Source: Pyropia haitanensis (lineage: Eukaryota > Rhodophyta > Bangiophyceae > Bangiales > Bangiaceae). Taken from it: 64,000 nt of DNA. A model generated the notes under the pieces. It made no database searches. It was given only the letters and a program-made list of their open reading frames with translations, and had not been told where the DNA came from. The position numbers and the translations under genes are program-made. Below, in pieces: positions 12,151-23,186 of this stretch (within the stretch, counting starts at the first letter, position 1; every line of letters begins with the position of its first letter). Location: positions 62,001 through 126,000 of the forward strand of contig SDUX01000004.1 of NCBI GenBank assembly GCA_008729055.1, in the 5' to 3' direction.

Positions 12151-15100
12151 GGGTAGGAAGTGGGTAAAAGTGGGCAAAAAGTGGGCAAAAGGGGGCCAAA
12201 TTAGGACGCCAATGGGCAATTGGGGGCAAGAAGTTTCTAAAACTGCAAAGAAAATTGAGGTGAAAGTCGCCAGAAAGTGGTCCAACAGTGGCCACAAAGT
12301 GCGCCCCGCCACCCAAACTGTCCACTGCGCGTTCCGCCGTCACACTGGCGTGGACGTGTGAGGGCGGAACTTTTGTCGCCGACCGTCACACCTGGCTGTC
12401 GGACCCCCACGTGGCAAAACATTCCACAAAATTGACACGTGGAAACCGGCGCTCCACAAAACACTCGTTGCATCCAACGGACGCGCCAACAACGGGTCGG
12501 CCAACCACCCCATGCACACGGTGCGGGTGGAACTCGGACGTCGAGCGGGCGGATGTATGGCTGGAATAAAGGATGCGAGCCAATTCGGCCGCCGGAGCGC
12601 GTGCTGCATTGCTGTACACGCAAAGTGGGCAAAAGTGGGCAACAGTGGGCAAAAGTGGGTGAGAAGCGGCCTACCACCCCATGCACGACCGTGGGGGTCA
12701 ACCTCGGACATGGAGCGGGCGGATCTATGGCTGGAATGAAGGATGCGCGCCAATTCGGCCGCCGGAGCGGTGCAGCATCGCTGTAGACGCAAAAGTGGGC
12801 AAAAGTGGGCAAAAGTGGGCAAAAGTGGGTAGGAAGTGGGTAAGAAGTGGGCAAAAAGTGGGCAAAAAGGGGGCCAAATTAGGACACAATGGGCAATTGG
12901 GGGCAAGAAGTTTCCAAACTGCAAAGAAAATTGACGTGAAAGTCGCCAGAAAGTGGTCCAACAGTGGCCACAAAGTGCGCCCCGCCACCCAAACTGTCCA
13001 CTGCGCGTTCCGCCCGTCACACTGGCGTGGACGTGTGAGGGCGGAACTTTTGTCGCCGACCGTCACACCTGGCTGTCGGGACCCCCACGTGGCAAAAACC
13101 ATTCCACAAAATTGACACGTGGAAACCGGCGCTCCACAAAACACTCGTTGCATCCAACGGACGCGCCAACAAACGGGTCGGCCAACCACCCCATGCACGA
13201 CGGTGCGGGTGGAACCTCGGACGTCGAGCGGGCGGATGTATGGCTGGAATAAAGGATGCGAGCGAATTCGGCCGCCGGAGCGCGTGCTGCATTGCTGTAC
13301 ACGCAAAAGTGGGCAAAAGTGGGCAACAGTGGGCAAAAGTGGGTGAGAAGCGGCCTACCACCCCATGCACGACCGTGGGGGTCGAACCTCGGACATGGAG
13401 CGGGCGGATCTATGGCTGGAATGAAGGATGCGCGCCAATTCGGCCGCCGGAGCGCGTGCAGCATCGCTGTAGACGCAAAAGTGGGCAAAAGTGGGCAAAA
13501 GTGGGCAAAAGTGGGTAGGAAGTGGGTAAGAAGTGGGCAAAAAGTGGGCAAAAAGGGGGCCAAATTAGGACACCAATGGGCAATTGGGGGCAAGAAGTTT
13601 CAAAACTGCAAAGAAAATTGAGGTGAAAGTCGCCAGAAAGTGGTCCAACAGTGGCCACAAAGTGCGCCCCGCCACCCAAACTGTCCACTGCGCGTTCCGC
13701 CCGTCACACTGGCGTGGACGGTGTGAGGGCGGAACTTTTGTCGCCGACCGTCACACCTGGCTGTCGGGACCCCCACGTGGCGAAAACCATTCCACAAAAT
13801 TGACACGTGGAAACCGGCGCTCCACAAAACACTCGTTGCATCCAACGGACGCGCCAACAAACGGGTCGGCCAACCACCCCATGCACGACGGTGCGGGTGG
13901 AACCTCGGACGTCGAGCGGGCGGATGTATGGCTGGAATAAAGGATGCGAGCGAATTCGGCCGCCGGAGCGCGTGCTGCATTGCTGTACACGCAAAAGTGG
14001 GCAAAAGTGGGCAACAGTGGGCAAAAGTGGGTGAGAAGCGGCCTACCACCCCATGCACGACCGTGGGGGTCGAACCTCGGACATGGAGCGGGCGGATCTA
14101 TGGCTGGAATGAAGGATGCGCGCCAATTCGGCCGCCGGAGCGCGTGCAGCATCGCTGTAGACGCAAAAGTGGGCAAAAGTGGGCAAAAGTGGGCAAAAGT
14201 GGGTAGGAAGTGGGTAAGAAGTGGGCAAAAAGTGGGCAAAAAGGGGGCCAAATTAGGACCCAATGGGCAATTGGGGGCAAGAAGTTTCTAAAACTGCAAA
14301 GAAAATTGACGTGAAAGTCGCCAGAAAGTGGTCCAACAGTGGCCACAAAGTGCGCCCCGCCACCCAAACTGTCCACTGCGCGTTCCGCCCGTCACACTGG
14401 CGTGGACGATGTGAGGGCGGAACTTTTGTCGCCGACCGTCACACCTGGCTGTCGGGACCCCCACGTGGCGAAAAGCATTCCACAAAATTGACACGTGGAA
14501 ACCGGCGCTCCACAAAACACTCGTTGCATCCAACGGACGCGCCAACAAACGGGTCGGCCAACCACCCCATGCACAACGGTGCGGGTGGAACCTCGGACGT
14601 CGAGCGGGCGGATGTATGGCTGGAATAAAGGATGCGAGCGAATTCGGCCGCCGGAGCGCGTGCTGCATTGCTGTACACGCAAAAGTGGGCAAAAGTGGGC
14701 AACAGTGGGCAAAAGTGGGTGAGAAGCGGCCTACCACCCCATGCACGACCGTGGGGGTCGAACCTCGGACATGGAGCGGGCGGATCTATGGCTGGAATGA
14801 AGGATGCGCGCCAATTCGGCCGCCGGAGCGCGTGCAGCATCGCTGTAGACGCAAAAGTGGGCAAAAGTGGGCAAAAGTGGGCAAAAGTGGGTAGGAAGTG
14901 GGTAAGAAGTGGGCAAAAAGTGGGCAAAAAGGGGGCCAAATTAGGACGCCAATGGGCAATTGGGGGCAAGAAGTTTCTAAAACTGCAAAGAAAATTGAGT
15001 GAAAGTCGCCAGAAAGTGGTCCAACAGTGGCCACAAAGTGCGCCCCGCCACCCAAACTGTCCACTGCGCGTTCCGCCCGTCACACTGGCGTGGACGATGT

Positions 15101-18099
15101 GAGGGCGGAACTTTTGTCGCCGACCGTCACACCTGGCTGTCGGGACCCCCACGTGGCGAAAAGCATTCCACAAAATTGACACGTGGAAACCGGCGCTCCA
15201 CAAAACACTCGTTGCATCCAACGGACGCGCCAACAAACGGGTCGGCCAACCACCCCATGCACAACGGTGCGGGTGGAACCTCGGACGTCGAGCGGGCGGA
15301 TGTATGGCTGGAATAAAGGATGCGAGCGAATTCGGCCGCCGGAGCGCGTGCTGCATTGCTGTACACGCAAAAGTGGGCAAAAGTGGGCAACAGTGGGCAA
15401 AAGTGGGTGAGAAGCGGCCTACCACCCCATGCACGACCGTGGGGGTCAACCTCGGACATGGAGCGGGCGGATCTATGGCTGGAATGAAGGATGCGCGCCA
15501 ATTCGGCCGCCGGAGCGCGTGCAGCATCGCTGTAGACGCAAAAGTGGGCAAAAGTGGGCAAAAGTGGGCAAAAGTGGGTAGGAAGTGGGTAAGAAGTGGG
15601 CAAAAAGTGGGCAAAAAGGGGGCCAAATTAGGACGCCAATGGGCAATTGGGGGCAAGAAGTTTCTAAAACTGCAAAGAAAATTGAGGTGAAAGTCGCCAG
15701 AAAGTGGTCCAACAGTGGCCACAAAGTGCGCCCCGCCACCCAAACTGTCCACTGCGCGTTCCGCCCGTCACACTGGCGTGGACGATGTGAGGGCGGAACT
15801 TTTGTCGCCGACCGTCACACCTGGCTGTCGGGACCCCCACGTGGCGAAAAGCATTCCACAAAATTGACACGTGGAAACCGGCGCTCCACAAAACACTCGT
15901 TGCATCCAACGGACGCGCCAACAAACGGGTCGGCCAATCACCCCATGCACAACGGTGCGGGTGGAACCTCGGACGTCGAGCGGGCGGATGTATGGCTGGA
16001 ATAAAGGATGCGAGCGAATTCGGCCGCCGGAGCGCGTGCTGCATTGCTGTACACGCAAAAGTGGGCAAAAGTGGGCAACAGTGGGCAAAAGTGGGTAAGA
16101 AGCGGCCTACCACCCCATGCACGACCGTGGGGGTCGAACCTCGGACATGGAGCGGGCGGATCTATGGCTGGAATGAAGGATGCGCGCCAATTCGGCCGCC
16201 GGAGCGCGTGCAGCATCGCTGTAGACGCAAAAGTGGGCAAAAGTGGGCAAAAGTGGGCAAAAGTGGGTAGGAAGTGGGTAAGAAGTGGGCAAAAAGTGGG
16301 CAAAAAGGGGGCCAAATTAGGACGCCAATGGGCAATTGGGGGCAAGAAGTTTCTAAAACTGCAAAGAAAATTGACGTGAAAGTCGCCAGAAAGTGGTCCA
16401 ACAGTGGCCACAAAGTGCGCCCCGCCACCCAAACTGTCCACTGCGCGTTCCGCCCGTCACACTGGCGTGGACGATGTGAGGGCGGAACTTTTGTCGCCGA
16501 CCGTCACACCTGGCTGTCGGGACCCCCACGTGGCGAAAAGCATTCCACAAAATTGACACGTGGAAACCGGCGCTCCACAAAACACTCGTTGCATCCAACG
16601 GACGCGCCAACAAACGGGTCGGCCAACCACCCCATGCACGACGGTGCGGGTGGAACCTCGGACGTCGAGCGGGCGGATGTATGGCTGGAATAAAGGATGC
16701 GAGCGAATTCGGCCGCCGGAGCGCGTGCTGCATTGCTGTACACGCAAAAGTGGGCAAAAGTGGGCAACAGTGGGCAAAAGTGGGTGAGAAGCGGCCTACC
16801 ACCCCATGCACGACCGTGGGGGTCGAACCTCGGACATGGAGCGGGCGGATCTATGGCTGGAATGAAGGATGCGCGCCAATTCGGCCGCCGGAGCGCGTGC
16901 AGCATCGCTGTAGACGCAAAAGTGGGCAAAAGTGGGCAAAAGTGGGCAAAAGTGGGTAGGAAGTGGGTAAGAAGTGGGCAAAAAGTGGGCAAAAAGGGGG
17001 CCAAATTAGGACGCCAATGGGCAATTGGGGGCAAGAAGTTTCTAAAACTGCAAAGAAAATTGAGGTGAAAGTCGCCAGAAAGTGGTCCAACAGTGGCCAC
17101 AAAGTGCGCCCCGCCACCCAAACTGTCCACTGCGCGTTCCGCCCGTCACACTGGCGTGGACGATGTGAGGGCGGAACTTTTGTCGCCGACCGTCACACCT
17201 GGCTGTCGGGACCCCCACGTGGCGAAAAGCATTCCACAAAATTGACACGTGGAAACCGGCGCTCCACAAAACACTCGTTGCATCCAACGGACGCGCCAAC
17301 AAACGGGTCGGCCAACCACCCCATGCACAACGGTGCGGGTGGAACCTCGGACGTCGAGCGGGCGGATGTATGGCTGGAATAAAGGATGCGAGCGAATTCG
17401 GCCGCCGGAGCGCGTGCTGCATTGCTGTACACGCAAAAGTGGGCAAAAGTGGGCAACAGTGGGCAAAAGTGGGTGAGAAGCGGCCTACCACCCCATGCAC
17501 GACCGTGGGGGTCGAACCTCGGACATGGAGCGGGCGGATCTATGGCTGGAATGAAGGATGCGCGCCAATTCGGCCGCCGGAGCGCGTGCAGCATCGCTGT
17601 AGACGCAAAAGTGGGCAAAAGTGGGCAAAAGTGGGCAAAAGTGGGTAGGAAGTGGGTAAGAAGTGGGCAAAAAGTGGGCAAAAAGGGGGCCAAATTAGGA
17701 CGCCAATGGGCAATTGGGGGCAAGAAGTTTCTAAAACTGCAAAGAAAATTGACGTGAAAGTCGCCAGAAAGTGGTCCAACAGTGGCCACAAAGTGCGCCC
17801 CGCCACCCAAACTGTCCACTGCGCGTTCCGCCCGTCACACTGGCGTGGACGATGTGAGGGCGGAACTTTTGTCGCCGACCGTCACACCTGGCTGTCGGGA
17901 CCCCCACGTGGCGAAAAGCATTCCACAAAATTGACACGTGGAAACCGGCGCTCCACAAAACACTCGTTGCATCCAACGGACGCGCCAACAAACGGGTCGG
18001 CCAACCACCCCATGCACGACGGTGCGGGTGGAACCTCGGACGTCGAGCGGGCGGATGTATGGCTGGAATAAAGGATGCGAGCGAATTCGGCCGCCGGAG

Positions 18100-21000
18100 C
18101 GGCGTGCTGCATTGCTGTACACGCAAAAGTGGGCAAAAGTGGGCAACAGTGGGCAAAAGTGGGTAAGAAGCGGCGCACGAACTCGGACATTCTATGTCGC
18201 CCAATTCGACGCGTCACATCGCTGGACTGTCGTGGGCACCCCCGCCACGTGCCGTGAAAGTCGCCAGCAACAGTTGCGCACCCAAACTGGACACTGTGGA
18301 ATGTGAGGGCGGAACTTTTGTCGCCGACCGTCACACCTGGCTGTCGGGACCCCCAAACGACACGTTGTTGCATCCAACGGACGCGCCAACAAACGGGTCG
18401 GCCAACCACCCCATGCACGACGGACGTGAGCGGGTGTAAACCGAATTCGGAGCGCGTCTGCAGCTGGGCAAAAGTGGGCAACAGTGTGGGTGATGTGGAA
18501 CCTCGGACAAGCGATGGCTGCGAATTCGGCCGCCGGAGCGCGTGCTCGCATTGCCACGCAAAAGTGGGCAAAAGTGGGCAACAGTGGGCAAAAGTGGGGA
18601 GAATCGGCCTACCACCCCATGCACGACCGTGGGGGTCGAACCTTGGAGCGGGCGGATCCTGGAATGAAGGATGCGCGCCAATTCGGCCGCCGGAGCGCGT
18701 GCAGCATCGCTGTAGACGCAAAAGTGGGCAAAAGTGGGCAAAAGTGGGCAAAAGTGGGTAGGAAGTGGGTAAGAAGTGGGCAAAAAGTGGGCAAAAAGGG
18801 GGCCAAATTAGGACGCCAATGGGCAATTGGGGGCAAGAAGTTTCTAAAACTGCAAAGAAAATTGACGTGAAAGTCGCCAGAAAGTGGTCCAACAGTGGCC
18901 ACAAAGTGCGCCCCGCCACCCAAACTGTCCACTGCGCGTTCCGCCCGTCACACTGGCGTGGACGATGTGAGGGCGGAACTTTTGTCGCCGACCGTCACAC
19001 CTGGCTGTCGGGACCCCCACGTGGCGAAAAGCATTCCACAAAATTGACACGTGGAAACCGGCGCTCCACAAAACACTCGTTGCATCCAACGGACGCGCCA
19101 ACAAACGGGTCGGCCAACCACCACCATGTTCCGGGTGGAACCTCGTGACGTCGAGCGGGCGAATGTATGGCTGGAATGAAAGGCGCGAGCGAGCATCGCT
19201 GTAGACGCAAAAGTGGGCAAAAGTGGGCAAAAGTGGGCAAAAGTGGGTAGGAAGTGGGTAAGAAGTGGGCAAAAAGTGGGCAAAAAGGGGGCCAAATTAG
19301 GACGCCAATGGGCAATTGGGGGCAAGAAGTTTCTAAAACTGCAAAGAAAATTGTGAAAGTCACCAACAGTGGCCACAAAGTGCGCCCCGCCAAAACTGTC
19401 CACACACTGGCGTGGACGATGTGAGGGCGGAAACCGTCACACCTGGCTGTCGGTGGCGAAAAGCAACAAAATTGACACGTGGAAACCTCCACAAAACACT
19501 CGTTGCATCCAACGGACGCGCCAACAAACGGGTCGGCCAACCACCCCATGCACGGTGCGGGTGGAACCTCGGACGTCGAGCGGGCGGATGTATGGCTGGA
19601 CGATTCGGAGCGCGTGCTGGCTGTACACGGTCAAAAGTGGGCAACAGTGGGCTGGAATGAAGTGGATGGACGGAGCGGGCGGATCTATGGCTGGAATGAA
19701 GGATGCGCGCCAATTCGGCCGCCGGAGCGCGTGCAGCATCGCTGTAGACGCAAAAGTGGGCAAAAGTGGGCAAAAGTGGGCAAAAGTGGGTAGGAAGTGG
19801 GTAAGAAGTGGGCAAAAAGTGGGCAAAAAGGGGGCCAAATTAGGACGCCAATGGGCAATTGGGGGCAAGAAGTTTCTAAAACTGCAAAGAAAATTGAGGT
19901 GAAAGTCGCCAGAAAGTGGTCCAACAGTGGCCACAAAGTGCGCCCCGCCACCCAAACTGTCCACTGCGCGTTCCGCCCGTCACACTGGCGTGGACGATGT
20001 GAGGGCGGAACTTTTGTCGCCGACCGTCACACCTGGCTGTCGGGACCCCCACGTGGCGAAAAGCATTCCACAAAATTGACACGTGGAAACCGGCGCTCCA
20101 CAAAACACTCGTTGCATCCAACGGACGCGCCAACAAACGGGTCGGCCAACCACCCCATGCACGAGGACGGAGCGGATCCTTCGGCCGCCGGAGCGCGTGC
20201 ATTGACACGGTGGGCAAAAGTGTGGAAAAGCCACGGACCGTCGAGCCGGGCGGATGGAATGCGCGTGGAGCATCGCTGTAGACGCAAAAGTGGGCAAAAG
20301 TGGGCAAAAGTGGGCAAAAGTGGGTAGGAAGTGGGTAAGAAGTGGGCAAAAAGTGGGCAAAAAGGGGGCCAAATTAGGACGCCAATGGGCAATTGGGGGC
20401 AAGAAGTTTCTAAAACTGCAAAGAAAATTGACGTGAAAGTCGCCAGAAAGTGGTCCAACAGTGGCCACAAAGTGCGCCCCGCCACCCAAACTGTCCACTG
20501 CGCGTTCCGCCCGTCACACTGGCGTGGACGATGTGAGGGCGGAACTTTTGTCGCCGACCGTCACACCTGGCTGTCGGGACCCCCACGTGGCGAAAAGCAT
20601 TCCACAAAATTGACACGTGGAAACCGGCGCTCCACAAAACACTCGTTGCATCCAACGGACGCGCCAACAAACGGGTCGGCCAACCACCCCATGCACGACG
20701 GTGCGGGTGGAACCTCGGACGTCGAGCGGGCGGATGTATGGCTGGAATAAAGGATGCGAGCGAATTCGGCCGCCGGAGCGCGTGCTGCATTGCTGTACAC
20801 GCAAAAGTGGGCAAAAGTGGGCAACAGTGGGCAACGGCCTACGCACGACCGTGGGGGTCGAACCTCGGACATGGAGCGGGCGGATCTATGGCTGGAATGA
20901 AGGATGCGCGCCAATTCGGCCGCCGGAGCGCGTGCAGCATCGCTGTAGACGCAAAAGTGGGCAAAAGTGGGCAAAAGTGGGCAAAAGTGGGTAGGAAGTG

Positions 21001-21620
21001 GGTAAGAAGTGGGCAAAAAGTGGGCAAAAAGGGGGCCAAATTAGGACGCCAATGGGCAATTGGGGGCAAGAAGTTTCTAAAACTGCAAAGAAAATTGACG
21101 CGTGGTCTGGCCATTGTCTGTACACACGATGTGAAACACCGTCAAAGTGGCGCATTCCACAGTGGGGCAAAAGTTGGGTGGCGCGTGCGGCCTACCCGGG
21201 CCCATGGCAGCGACTGTATGTGTGGGCGAACGGCCTACCACCCCATGCACGACCGTGGGGGTCGAACCTCGGACATGGAGCGGGCGGATCTATGGCTGGA
21301 ATGAAGGATGCGCGCCAATTCGGCCGCCGGAGCGCGTGCAGCATCGCTGTAGACGCAAAAGTGGGCAAAAGTGGGCAAAAGTGGGCAAAAGTGGGTAGGA
21401 AGTGGGTAAGAAGTGGGCAAAAAGTGGGCAAAAAGGGGGCCAAATTAGGACGCCAATGGGCAATTGGGGGCAAGAAGTTTCTAAAACTGCAAAGAAAATT
21501 GAGTGAAAGTCGCCAGAAAGTGGTCCAACAGTGGCCACAAAGTGCGCCCCGCCACCCAAACTGTCCACTGCGCGTTCCGCCCGTCACACTGACGATGTTT
21601 CTAAAACTGCAAAGAAAATT
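18100..21620 (+). repeat. Eroded zone of the satellite
   Basis: Units here keep the normal segment order but have lost many short pieces. Examples: 18170-18660 is a scattered-deletion version of a unit; 19120-19200 joins A to B with loss of most of both; 19350-19680 and 20160-20280 are again shortened; 20830-20845 lacks about 20 bp; near 21595 the array jumps back and repeats about 110 bp. Flanking copies on both sides are regular. Either true decay or a consensus artefact in a collapsed repeat could give this picture. Confidence 0.85.
21095..21235. other. About 140 bp of non-satellite sequence inside the array
   Basis: Between the AAAATTGACG end of one copy and the GGCCTACCACCCC start of a B sub-repeat lies sequence beginning CGTGGTCTGGCCATTGTCTG that aligns poorly with the unit. 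It replaces the roughly 500 bp expected there. A few islands (GGGGCAAAAGTTGGGTGG) hint at a very diverged unit. No gene is visible. Confidence 0.6.
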
Positions 21621-22497
21621 GAGGTGAAAGTCGCCAGAAAGTGGTCCAACAGTGGCCACAAAGTGCGCCCCGCCACCCAAACTGTCCACTGCGCGTTCCG
21701 CCCGTCACACTGGCGTGGACGATGTGAGGGCGGAACTTTTGTCGCCGACCGTCACACCTGGCTGTCGGGACCCCCACGTGGCGAAAAGCATTCCACAAAA
21801 TTGACACGTGGAAACCGGCGCTCCACAAAACACTCGTTGCATCCAACGGACGCGCCAAACAAACGGGTCGGCCAACCACCCCATGCACGACGGTGCGGGT
21901 GGAACCTCGGACGTCGAGCGGGCGGATGTATGGCTGGAATAAAGGATGCGAGCGAATTCGGCCGCCGGAGCGCGTGCTGCATTGCTGTACACGCAAAAGT
22001 GGGCAAAAGTGGGCAACAGTGGGCAAAAGTGGGTAAGAAGCGGCCTACCACCCCATGCACGACCGTGGGGGTCAAACCTCGGACATGGAGCGGGCGGATC
22101 TATGGCTGGAATGAAGGATGCGCGCCAATTCGGCCGCCGGAGCGCGTGCAGCATCGCTGTAGACGCAAAAGTGGGCAAAAGTGGGCAAAAGTGGGCAAAA
22201 GTGGGTAGGAAGTGGGTAAGAAGTGGGCAAAAAGTGGGCAAAAAGGGGGCCAAATTAGGACGCCAATGGGCAATTGGGGGCAAGAAGTTTCTAAAACTGC
22301 AAAGAAAATTGAGGTGAAAGTCGCCAGAAAGTGGTCCAACAGTGGCCACAAAGTGCGCCCCGCCACCCAAACTGTCCACTGCGCGTTCCGCCCGTCACAC
22401 TGGCGTGGACGATGTGAGGGCGGAACTTTTGTCGCCGACCGTCACACCTGGCTGTCGGGACCCCCACGTGGCGAAAAGCATTCCACAAAATTGACAC

Positions 22498-23186
22498 GTG
22501 GAAACCGGCGCTCCACAAAACACTCGTTGCATCCAACGGACGCGCCAACAAACGGGTCGGCCAACCACCCCATGCACGACGGTGCGGGTGGAACCTCGGA
22601 CGTCGAGCGGGCGGATGTATGGCTGGAATAAAGGATGCGAGCGAATTCGGCCGCCGGAGCGCGTGCTGCATTGCTGTACACGCAAAAGTGGGCAAAAGTG
22701 GGCAACAGTGGGCAAAAGTGGGTAAGAAGCGGCCTACCACCCCATGCACGACCGTGGGGGTCGAACCTCGGACATGGAGCGGGCGGATCTATGGCTGGAA
22801 TGAAGGATGCGCGCCAATTCGGCCGCCGGAGCGCGTGCAGCATCGCTGTAGACGCAAAAGTGGGCAAAAGTGGGCAAAAGTGGGCAAAAGTGGGTAGGAA
22901 GTGGGTAAGAAGTGGGCAAAAAGTGGGCAAAAAGGGGGCCAAATTAGGACGCCAATGGGCAATTGGGGGCAAGAAGTTTCTAAAACTGCAAAGAAAATTG
23001 AGGTGAAAGTCGCCAGAAAGTGGTCCAACAGTGGCCACAAAGTGCGCCCCGCCACCCAAACTGTCCACTGCGCGTTCCGCCCGTCACACTGGCGTGGACG
23101 ATGTGAGGGCGGAACTTTTGTCGCCGACCGTCACACCTGGCTGTCGGGACCCCCACGTGGCGAAAAGCATTCCACAAAATTGACAC
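22498..23186 (+). repeat. Representative 689-bp satellite unit
   Basis: A typical homogeneous copy. In order it has: unique DNA up to 22560; sub-repeat A (22561-22732); sub-repeat B (22733-22904); an extended decamer cluster to about 22945; the motif GGACGCCAATGGGCAATTGG; a degenerate third decamer-like stretch (about 23009-23045); and a segment rich in GTCACAC and CCACGTGG motifs. Two CACGTG palindromes lie about 27 bp apart near 23157 and 23184. 689 is not a multiple of three, so frames do not continue between copies here. Confidence 0.9.
22561..22904 (+). repeat. 172-bp internal duplication (sub-repeats A and B)
   Basis: A starts CCAACCACCCCATGCACGAC and B starts CCTACCACCCCATGCACGAC exactly 172 bp later. 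I count about 16 mismatches over 172 aligned positions. Both end in copies of the 10-bp motif CAAAAGTGGG. In B, four GGG runs at 22862, 22872, 22882 and 22892 are separated by 7-nt loops. The same pair is present in nearly every unit of the array. Confidence 0.92.

Noticed and set aside
22850..22945. CRISPR array from the regular short repeats
   Set aside because: The period is 10 bp with no spacers, inside a eukaryotic satellite.
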